Below, one piece after another: positions 35,301-47,300 of a stretch of 64,000 nt of DNA. The position numbers and the translations under genes were made by a program. This DNA is from Escarpia spicata. Taxonomy: Eukaryota; Annelida; Polychaeta; Sabellida; Siboglinidae. The stretch covers positions 22,594,278 to 22,658,277 of the forward strand of contig OZ023213.1 in assembly GCA_963995525.1 (NCBI GenBank), in the 5' to 3' direction. The notes below the pieces were generated by a model that had not been told where the DNA came from, made no database searches, and was given only the letters and a program-made list of their open reading frames with translations. The number at the start of each line of letters is the position of its first letter. The first letter of the stretch is position 1.

Positions 35301-38300
35301 GTAGACGCAAACATTACATTAAATTGTGTGTGCATGCATGCGTGTATGCACATGCATGTATTTTCTTGCTTTTATCTCTTCTTACCGTCAATGTTGGTCA
35401 CAATTGGTGGAATTGACACGCGCCTGAAACAAGACAACTGAATGAACGGATAACAACTTTCTATAGCGTGTCAGATTTGTAATGATCATATCACTGAACA
35501 GTATCACTGAACAGTATCACTGAACAGTATCACTGAACAGTATCACGCTCCTCAAATACACATCTGCAAATAATAAGATATTTACTATTCGCAGTTTGTG
35601 ACTAGGCAATAGTCAATATGTTCAGATAATATTAGAGAGGTTCGTTTATGTAGCCACTGACAATGAGCTGTAGGAAATATATAATCGTGCGTATCACATT
35701 GTCTCTCCAGAAAGAGGTTGGTTTTATAACTCTTTATTGTGATGCGTTAGATTTATTTTCAGATTGAACTCCCCACCGCTGTGCACACTATATGAATGGA
35801 AACTTTGGTGTATTTGGGGATGCCATTATGCCATAGCCCCCCTTTGGAAACAAATCTACAATTTGTCTTGCACCACCTGTTGTACCACTACATTCTGGCA
35901 TGGAAACTAAGGTTTTTGCTTTGGAATTTAAAGTTGGGTTTGTGCTACTTACTTGAGCGGGGGTAGGATGTTTCTTGAGGGTCTATCTTCGGAAGAACCC
36001 ACAATGAAATCGGGTGCCAACTTAGCAAGTTCGCTGGGCACCAAAGCGCCATCTGTGGAGCGTTTTCTAATCGGCGTCAACGTTTCTCTCTGTGCCTTCA
36101 TCTGATGTAGAGAGCCGTTGGTCTTTGGGTGTTCACTCCCATCCGTTGCATCATTTACAGTATTGTTCATGTCCGAGTCGCTATGCGTGACCTTCATCAA
36201 GGTCGGACACTTCGGGCGGAAAACGGCAGGGTCCTTCGACCAATGAGATGCCGATATGTCAACTTCCTTTTCGGTTTGGTTGCTGCTCTCCTCTACATTG
36301 ATAAAATATTATGTTATTATCAGAATCACGTGTTGATGAATGCATGTGCATACTAGAAACATGTGTGAATGTATTATATATAAACTTACTGTTTTAATAT
36401 ACAGAAATAATATATGTGGACTGGTCCAAATTGCATACAATATAGTTTGGTTGTTCACCGAATATTACCATACAATCAACACACCAATGGTATCCATTAT
36501 CACAATTAGAGTAATTTTTACCCTTAAAAATGTGTTCCTATAGTGGCACCATCTGGAGGAGAGTGGTTCATCAGTTATCTCTGGTAGGAGAATGAGATTC
36601 TTGAAAAGCACAGCCTACCAAAGATATGTAAGTAAATCATTCTAAATAAACAGTGTTGTGTTTTTGAATTACTTCACCAATTGGTTGCTCAGAGGCCAAT
36701 GGTTCCAGGAAGCAAATGGACAGAGTACGAAGCATGTGAACGTCTTGGCACCTCTGAGAAGATACTGCTACAATGCTTATTTAATATACATACTGTACTA
36801 ACTATAAAAATGTGTACCTGAAAATGTCTTAATTATATAACCAGACATTTTTACCATGTAACATAAAAATCTCTGAGCGTCTTTTCCGCCTAGCTACAGC
36901 ATTCTTCATCCAGGATGGCTTCTCTAGTTCCGTCTTCAACTTCTCCACTTCACCCCTAGGTGGCCGCAGTATTTCCGAGAGCCAAGGCGCTGTGGAGTTG
37001 GTTGACCCAGAGGCATCTGTCGTGGAGGTGGCATGGTGTGGCACTGGTACGGAGGGTTTGCCTCTTAGCTGTAACAAATAAGGAGATAAACAAACATGTG
37101 AGGTGACATACGCTATTGTCATCTCCTCGCAGCACGTGGCATAACAATGGCAACTGTCATCTTCTGTCAGCATGTGGGGTGACACTGGCTATCTCCCCTT
37201 AGCATGTGGGGTGACACAGGCTATATCTCCCCTTAGCATGTGGGGTGATATAGGCTATCTCCCCTCAGCATGTGGGGTGACACAAACTATATTCATCTTC
37301 CCTTAGTACAGAACTGAACCCGAGAAAGTCGTCGTTGTCACGTGTCGATGCATCAGCTGGAACACCGAGGGTGCCGGGGAATGCTGCTGCAAGCCCCTCC
37401 ATCCAACAGTTTTCGATGGTCGTCAGTGTCACACTTTCCCAGCCACGAGAAACATCTGTTTCAGGTTGAATGGCCTCAGGAAAGGTGTGATGACTAAATC
37501 TTACAGGATCATCTCCTTTATCAGTTCCTTCCTGTAGTGCCACTTGAAGGCCGAGATGGTCCCTTAATCTAGTGGCTGGATGACACTAGTAGTGTTCGGT
37601 GGGAGATACATCACGATGATGTTTCCGTCAGCCGAGCGTAGCATATCTGCGGGAGGATGGGCGCAGCAGTTGTCGAGGAGCAGTACTGCTTTCTCTTCTA
37701 GACGTCGTTCGTGCAAATGACATCTGATGGACGGTACGAACGACTTGTGGAACCAGTCCTTGAAGATGGCAGCTATCATCCACGCATTACCACTAGCGGT
37801 ATATGCCAATGGCATCGTATTTAGGGTCACGTGATGGAAGCAGCGTGGCTTGGCATATTTTCTGATGCATAGCGGTTGCAGCTTGTTCCTGTCTTGTTGA
37901 TGCAGAACAAGATGATGGTGTGCTCTTTCGCCATCGTGAAACCTTCCGCCTTGCGCATGTCTTTTTCATGGCCAGTGTGCAATCTGGCAACATCTTGAAG
38001 TACAAGCCAGTTTCGTCAGCGTTGTAGATTTGCTCTGCGCCCATGTTGTTATCGTCCATGAACACAGCGAGTTTTGGCAGAAATAGCGCTGCGCCCTCTT
38101 CGTCAGCCGATTGCTTCTCGCCCACCACTTTGTGTTGCGAGATGCCGTGTTGTTTTTCGCGTACCAAGTACGCTTTGAATTTCGGCATAATGATTGGCCT
38201 GGTCAAAAAGTCTACAGCGATATAAAATTGTAATGTGTTTGTGAACCAGTGGAAGAATAATGACACTTCCTCGTTGTTTCACCTCTGTTTTATATCGTTG

Positions 38301-41300
38301 CTGCCTATCCAATTGCAATCAACCCTATTTTACTGACCTTTTGTTTCAAAGTAGTGTCCTGTTTTCAAATAATGTTAACCGCTTTGAGTATGAAATGTTG
38401 AAAGACTTGATCGGCTGATTGAGAGATTTCAACCGATATAATTCGTAACTGAATAAAGAGTAGTAAGTCTGTGATATCTAAACTGCCAGAGAGTGTGTGA
38501 TAATCCGATTGTTGTGCAACAGGTTTCCGTAAATCTTGGTTGCAATTAAAAGTCGCAGCCGCCGAAGCCAGTGCTAAAATACGACTGACGTTCATGTATA
38601 ACAAACAACTCAACAACAACTCGCTCCTCATTCACTGTCCTGTTATAGGTTACATTTATTGACTGTTAAAACTACACCTGTAGTTTGCACATACACGAGG
38701 ACTTTACGCAAACCAAGTTTCAGCGTGCATTAATTGCATTTAGCGTAACAGATCCGTGCGGTGTTCGCGGTGATATAACGTGGTCGGTCGTGGATCCCGC
38801 GGTGATAGATGGCATAGAGCCAAAAACAAACAATCCCAGTGAACATTACATTGCTGTCATAATTGTTGACCTTCACTTATTTGTACAAAGCCTATCCAAA
38901 GGGGGGTATCAAGGCCTGCATACTAATTACAATAATGCTGGTGGCATGTGGATTGCATAACAATAGTAATCATCAATAAAAGGTTGTAAACACCACAATG
39001 GTTGCTACAAGTACTTTGCATGTGCTGCATGCTACAGTTACACACCTACATGACCTTCAATCTGGACAATTAGTAACATTTTAAAGTATAAATGTATCAA
39101 TAGGTAAAAGTCAACAACAGTAAATGATGCCATTAAGCTGGGATTCCATATGTACAGACACAACATGCAGAACGGGAAATACATCAGCAGTGATGTCACT
39201 TCTGGGAATTTCATATATACGATTCCCGTGCAGATATGATTAAAATTGCTACACGGAGCAATTAAATTTCCAAATCCGCATGAAAAACCCATCTGCCTAC
39301 GTACAAGTGGAACTACTTTCAACCATTTCACCCATTTTCATTGTTTTGCCAAACACTGCATTCGCATGCCGTTTCCATACATATGGAATCTAGCCTTAGC
39401 TAATTCAACGCGCCAACACACACACAACCCTGTATGTAGAACGTGTTCTACTTGGCATGACCTACCTGCAATCTACTTGCCTCCGTCAGCCCAGGCAACA
39501 TCACAGGGCAAGGAGCAGCCGCTGTCATCGATGACTCATACTTGTCACCATTCGTGTGAGCATCAGGTGCAACGCCATCTAGTGGTGACGAAGGGTCTGA
39601 GGAATCATTCGGTATTTCGGGTGCATCTACAGATGAGCCAAATAGTCCTCCATATATATATATTGGTGTGTTAATAACAGTATATAAATAAATGCTAATA
39701 AATTGAGAAACAAACAGATTACCTTTAAAGGGAAGGTGTCTGTTCGATTGTTATCATAAAATTGTGTTGTACAGTAGAAACTATACCTTATATAACATAA
39801 AAAATGTGTTATATGGAACCATTTGTTATTGTTGATATCTATAAATGACGTGGATCTGTGCGTCACGTAAATACATCGTCACTCCTCCGTCGGTTTACAA
39901 CATTTTCCAGTATTATCCGTGCTTGTTATTCCGGGATTTGAGCGACAGTTGTTGAACTCAAGAGTTTTGTTCTGCTAAGATATATTTGGGCAGTAAGTGA
40001 GATAGAACCCATACAGTTTACACAGTATTTGTAACACAATTTTACAACAGAAAATGAACTGACACCTCCTTTTAAAATTCAATGATTAAACGCCATAAAC
40101 CTGGAATCCAGTGGTAGACTAGTCCACAGCTTCCGGTTGTGTATCGAATCAAATTCAAATTAGCCATTATTACATATTATGCAATTTCTACAAAACAGCC
40201 ATCCTATTTGTTAGTCTACAGCATTTTTCAGATATCCACAGGAACCTCAGACTATCTGTTTCACAGCGTTATGTTCCTAAAACCAAGCTTAACATTGGCA
40301 AATGTGCTTTCTCTGTAGCTGCACCCAAAATCTGGAACCAACCCCCTATCACTTTAAAATCATCTGAAACTACAGCTACCGTTCATAAAAAAGCAAGACT
40401 TATTTATTTGAAATCGTTTTCACACCCTAGCTCAAATGTTGATGTTTGCTCGTCCCTGCTCATGTTTTTGCCTAACGATTTTTGTATGTTGGCCTCTGAG
40501 CTCAGATTCCTGGGGATGTCAGCGCTATGGAAGTTTATTGTTATTATTATTACTATACCTGTGGAGTCAATGTACATGCTTGAGTTCGGGGAGCAGTAAC
40601 TGGCTCGGATGCTGATACGCGAAGGTTTTCTCCGTTTTGCCAACGATCCCTTCTTCCGCAAAACCACCCGCTGTTTGCTCGCGGAAATGTTCAACTCGGA
40701 GTTTGTTTTCTGCAACGTCAGAAACATTTTTGCTCACAAGTACGGTACTTTCCCATGCCACATCGCAGCGTCGTAACTGTTGCAATTTCTATAAATAGTT
40801 AAATTATGTAATGCTTCTTGTTAATAACAGAAATGTCACTAGACGTGCAAATTACGCTCTAAATGTGTTTTTTCAACGGTGAATAACTTATTTTTCACAT
40901 TATTTGATAGCCATTTATAATTTTGACACTAGGCACCATACAGATAGCTATCCGTATATGTAACAGTACCAGCTAAAACCAGTTTCGCTTAAATGAATGG
41001 TTGGCCGCTAAGTTATTTTCCCGGGAATTTCCAGTACAAATTGAACAAGAAGGCAGGTTCTAAAAAACTTAAATTTGTTTCAGAAAATAATAGATGTACG
41101 GCTATAATTCCTAAATAAGAAAAATAAAATGTCAAAACAATGTCATGGTCAGTTTTATGAGACAACACTTAAAATGGCAATTGGTTAACAATTAATTTCC
41201 ACTGAACTTTAAGGGAATTTTTGTGACGAAATCTACATGAACTCTCTCACTTTGCTGATTTAACAGATGGCAAGAATATACCGTAATCTGAACTCACTGT

Positions 41301-44300
41301 CTGGCACTGAGGCTCAGCATGCCTGAGATGACGCTTCAATTAAAACGCACGGATATATAGCCGATCTCAATGACAGAATAGACCATCCAAATGCCCGAGA
41401 TACCTCAAATGTTGCACATGAGACGAATGTAGGTATAATACAGTCTTGAATGAAACTATCCACAATCCTCCAAAGATTGCATTTTCTACAAAATGCAGTG
41501 TTTTGCTAACTGTTTTATTTACGTGTAGTCGGCCTCCTATCCGTCGAGATCACTTCAGTGGATATTTAGTACCATGTGTACACGTCACTAGAGCACGCTA
41601 AGTGCTGACGTCAGAGGCGCTATCCATATCCATAACCGCACATGACCGAAAGGTGTCTATTACCTAAATATTGCCGCAATATAGGCCCTTAAATCTGCAT
41701 TTGTAATGATATCAGGATCAGTTCATGACAGCATTGTGTGCAAGTATATGGCTGTGTGTTTAAGTAAATTAGAAACTTTCATTTTTCATATCCAAGAATC
41801 ATGTTAAATTACCTGGTAGAGGCTTTCGTTAACGTGTCACGCCGACTTCATCAGTACCTATGACGCTGGTACTGATGAAGTCGGCGTGACACGTCAACGA
41901 AAGCCTCTACCAGGTAATTTAACATGATTCTTGGATATGAAAAATGAAAGTTTCTAATTTGAAAACGAACTATCCTGAAGAATGTTCAGTAATCTTGTGT
42001 GTTTAAGTGTTGGAGCAGGCTTGCACTATCAATGGATCAATGCAAATGGCTGCCAAATGTTGTCAGGTTGCTGAATCAGTTGAAAAACAAACAAAATCGT
42101 GCCAATATTTGCAAGTTTGTTTTCTGCAACATCAGAAACATTTTGGGGCTTTAATTTTGTAATTTAAACATCTACTAATTTCCAACTGGACACAACTACA
42201 CATTGTTAATTGTTATCATCACAGACTGATATTACAAATTCTTCATCACAATTTATTTTCTATACAGATGAGATATGAAATTATTGTATATCTTTCTCCA
42301 CGGTCAACAAGTTCAGAAAAATCGGAGTGATGATTGATTGAAAATCATCCAAATAAAACCCTAGTTAACAGTACATATACTGCAGCACACTAAAACTGGA
42401 TATGAACCATTACTATCTAGTAACCATTTATTATTAGTTTTCATGTTAAAAAACTGCAATATAGATTCTGAAGTCACAATAGGTTGAGCAGATAACGCGA
42501 TGATAAACAGCATTTTCTGCTGCAAAGTTTTTATACAAACCTCCACTAGGGAGAAATCCAGATTCACATAATCTGCCTCCATGTCAGCATCTTTAACCTA
42601 AAACAATAACAACAATAGTTTCATGTCAAGAATGCAAATACTGTTTGAAACAACAAAGGCTATACAAAATAACCTGCAACAATTCTGGAGAATAATATAA
42701 CATATTTACACATGTAATTAAAAAAAACAGAGAGTTCAGAACAATGATGTAAGCATAACAATTAATTAGCAAAGTTAACAAATTATCGGTACACCAAATC
42801 ATACTAACAATAGTGCTTACTGACCTTTTAGAAATCATGATGTTAGCATCACAACAAAAAATTGGGGTATCTAATGCTCAAATAAAATTAATGCTGTTGC
42901 TATCAAGTGTGTTAATATAGATATGTGATTGTTTCTGTGCTAACACAGGAATTTGTTAGTTATCTAACAGTTATTTAATTATTACACTACCCGTCCATGC
43001 GATGTGTCTTAATCAGTTGTCTACCAGTCTGAAAAAATATTGTCCTGCATCACAGAAGAAAACCCTTTTCCCACAATGCATTCCTTTTACACACACCTGC
43101 CACTTGAGATGAGACCGCAATACATTTTACGTAGGCGGCCATTATAACCTATCTTGTGCCGGATGGATAATTTAACGAGAGATTTCCTTTAAACTTTCTC
43201 AGCACATGAAACATTAATTAAGAGATCTTTGTGTGGAAAATTTGTGAAAATGGCATACCTCATTTTTCTGAAAAATCCACCCAAACCTGATACCCCTAAA
43301 TTTCATTCCAGTCTGGTGAGATTTTGAAATATTGTTGCGTTCTGCAAAATAGCCACTGTGTGAATACGTGAGCGACTAGCGTATGTTTATTGCTACCTCG
43401 TGGAAAATCTAATGCAACAGTACATTCAACATTCATTGCCACTAAAGTGTCCCATGCAAAAGTGCTTGAAAGCAATCACCCAATTGTCATTTACTTAGGG
43501 ATTCTTTCAATGCATAACGGCGGAGAGACACTAAAAGTGGTCTGTGGCCATCTTGCGAATAAGAAAGCTCTAATCCAGTTAGATATTATTTTCATGATTT
43601 TCCCAACTTGCCTCTGGACAATCCCCGGATCCTCTGAGTCGGGTGGAGTGCGTCTTCCCTTCCTCCCGAACCACTTCCTCATCCTACAAGCAGACACAAA
43701 CTGTCAAGTACAAGAACCTTAAGTTGCCTACAACAAAGTTGTTTCTAGGACAAATTTAAATACTGTCAATTTCACTGAAAACTCTTGCCCAAGCCTCTAC
43801 TGAAGCATTATTTATGACGCTCCATGCATGCAAAGTTTAACAGAATACATGGAAAACGGCTGCCTGGTTCTCGTATTCACAGTACTGTCAATGCACATTA
43901 ATACCAATTTTACTCAATAGGTGGCACCATTAAGGCAATTGACTTTTGGGGAAAAAAATGTAGCGACAAGGAAAACTACCACACACCAATCCATCTCGCT
44001 TTTTTGAATTTCTGAACTCAGACAATGTTTACAACAATATGCATAGGCGGATCATAGGATCCCACTGTTTGGACAGTGTGAACAGTATTTTGATACCTTT
44101 TGATGCCCTATCATAAAGAATATTTATGGTTTCAGAGAATACGACACTGAAACTGATCTCATAAAAATAAACGTCCTCTGTACAAATATTGTTTGTATTT
44201 GTTGCAAGTATTTGATGGAAGTATTTGTTGCAAGTATTTGATGGAAGTATTTGTTGCAAGTATTTGATGGAAGTATTTGTTGCAAGTATTTGATGGAAGT

Positions 44301-47300
44301 ATTTGTTGCAAGTTTTGATGGAAGTATTTGTTGCAAGTATTTGATGGAAGTATTTGTTGCAAGTGTCTGTTGCATGACATTTAGAATGACGAATGGCGCC
44401 CTAATTAAGATAGACAAAATTAAAATTTGTGAACTCGAACTATCACACAAAATAAATATCTAGAGAAACAAATAGTTCACGTGTATAGATATAATACCTA
44501 TGTAAGCTACATTTACATTATAAATGCCTTGACTAATGGCGTCCATGCCCTGGTGCTAAACAACAAATTGAACTTCATGCAGGGCATAATCATCACCTTT
44601 GACCTGCACTAATTTGATCACGAATCAAGTGGTTTCTGTCGCTGCCTGTTAATGAGAAATGTTTGTTGGGTAACAAGATACCTGTATCAGCCTAACCCAT
44701 GTCATGGCTTCCACAAAGTGGCACACTCAAAATAGAAAGATAAAAGAATTACACAGGACAGGAATGTGTAATTTACCATTCTACAGTATTTTAAATCCAG
44801 ACTTCTTACAGTCGTTTGCACTCACTGAACTTTCCTCTGACAGATCTATGGAGTGATGTCATAAGTTCTCAAAGTACAAACAAATGTATCTAGTGTTTAG
44901 TATTGGTTCATACCACAACCCACAGTGAGAGGTCCACCCCTCAACGCATCATGTAGGATTTCAGAAAATGTGAATATAGCAAATCAAATTACCACAATCT
45001 TTCTACAAAGAAGCATTATTATGGCACACAAAATCTAACAGAACACATGGAAAAGGGCTGCCAGGTTCTGGTATTCACAATAGCTTCAAAGCATTAATAC
45101 TAATTTTACTCGATAGGTGGCACCACTGAGGCAACCGATTTTTGGGGACAAAATGTAGCGATGAGGATACTAACACCCACCAAACCATCATGCTTTACAG
45201 TGTTTTAATTTCTTACTTATGTAACTTATGTAATCACCGCACTAACTTACGAAATGTCCGAGAATCAGACACCGAGCTCAACTTACATGTTCCTCATCTG
45301 TGCTCACAATTTCCTCCTTTGTTGGGGCAGATTTTGTCACCTCCGTTTCCATGACGATGCACTGGTCCCCACCTGCATGCTGTTCATGGGCAACTTCATT
45401 CTGCTCAAACTGCGGGAAACGAAAACCATGGTTAGTGAGTAAACTAACATTGTTCAAGCCAAAACATCAGTCTCAATACCACAAACCTTTCAACACACTG
45501 ACCTGTACTCAAAAGACGGGTTGGAAAAGGCAGTAACGTGTGATGTGGTGTGGTGTAGTGTGGTGTGGAGTGGTGTGGAGTGGTGTGGAGTGGTGTGGAG
45601 TGGTGTGGAGTGGTGTGGAGTGGTGTGGAGTGGTGTGGTGTGGTGTGGTGTGGTGTGGTGTGGTGTGGTGTGGAGTGGTGTGGAGTGGTGTGGTGTGGTA
45701 TATGACGTACAATGCCCAGAATGTGACTAATCCTATACAGCCAGAACACTTGGGGCAAGAATTAAAGAACATCTACCTTGTCGCCAACCCCTATCAGCCA
45801 TAAGTGAACACAAACTGACACAGGCCATCAGTGTTCAATGAATGATGTTAATGTTCTACACCACGAGATGAACTGGCACTGAAGGTAAAGGAGGCAATCA
45901 ACACCCACAGAGGGAAACCTACATTGAGTTGCAATGTCAGTCAGGAGCTCTCACCAGATTGCATACCATATTTTTTTAGAGGTAATTATGTAAACCAGAA
46001 CGTAGAGATGTTTTCGTTGTGATGTTCAAAAATGAAAAGTTTTAACCATGTATAAGACCTACAGCGCCAAAAGAGTTGAGTATGTATGTTGAAAATAAAT
46101 AATGTTCAGGCGTAAATAATACATACAAGAAAATGGCAGATATTTCAAACAGTGCATAATCTTATGAATGACAAAAAGCATTAAATAGACTAGCAAAAGA
46201 TCCAGAAGGCATTACAGGTATACACACATAGAAGCAGGCAATGGTTTTGTAAAGTATTCATACCAGACGTTTGATAAAGAATAGACACATTTAACACAGA
46301 ACTGTTGGCTGCAATGTTATACATGTTTCCTACGACTGTTCCAAGCTACATAAACTGTCCACGGATCAAGAAGAAGACAGTTAACATAAGTTTGGACAAC
46401 TGTGGAAAACACATAACTTACAAACACATGTCCACCATTTCGTAAGAACCCTTAACCCATAGGGAATTTGTGGCATCACAGACAAACCCCAACAAGTTTG
46501 GTACCTGAGAAGCAAAACATCCAGGAGTAACTTAACAAACACACACATGTTGCCGTAGTGACTGTGTCTGTGGACATTGTAAGTTTTTGAACAGCCTAAA
46601 AAAGTACGAGAATAAACAATTTTTCCAGACAACTTGGTCAACTGTGAGAGATTCAGCAATTGTTGCATACCAAAAAAGTGCATAGGAGCAACCAATGAGT
46701 CCTGAATCAGTGACTGTGACGTACTAAAACGTGAAGACGCAACTAATGTGTGCAGTCAGACACTGTAACTTTCTTGGATACCCTAAACAAAATGTCTGTA
46801 CTATATGGTTTTCAACAGCTGATAATTATAATTATTTACATTAAGTATTAATTAGTCTTTATGGTAGCTCAATTATAGTGAAGATTCTACACTCTTTGGC
46901 TGATGCAAACAACACTCACTACTACTATCTAGACACATCAAGCAACAACATCACATTATGCACAGCAACACTCAATAATCCCACAGAAGAATTTGTCAAA
47001 ACAATTTTCTTTTGATTATTGAATGTGATTAAATGGATAGATGTAATTGTGTAGGACATGGTAATTCATAAGGGATACCTTAACTACACGTTCACTTCAT
47101 CTGTATCTCATTAATAAAACACTATTGTTAAAAAATAAAACTCAGATTGCAAGAAAAGGCATGAAAATGTTCCATACATAACCTCTCCAGTATTCATCTT
47201 AACTTTGGCATTCTTAAGGGCAAGACAAGTTGAATTCCACTGACAAATTTGCAATTGGTGAATTTGTTTCAGGGAAAATACTGAATACCTACCCCCAACC

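Noticed and set aside
40567..40785. 72-codon minus frame over the gene B basic exon
   Set aside because: Its phase does not match the neighbouring exons, while the alternative frame after a good acceptor does.
43491..43697. Frame [15 protein letters not shown] in the gene B 72-nt exon
   Set aside because: Attractive as a start, but the exon must be read in phase 0 to join the next exon, whose other frames have stops.
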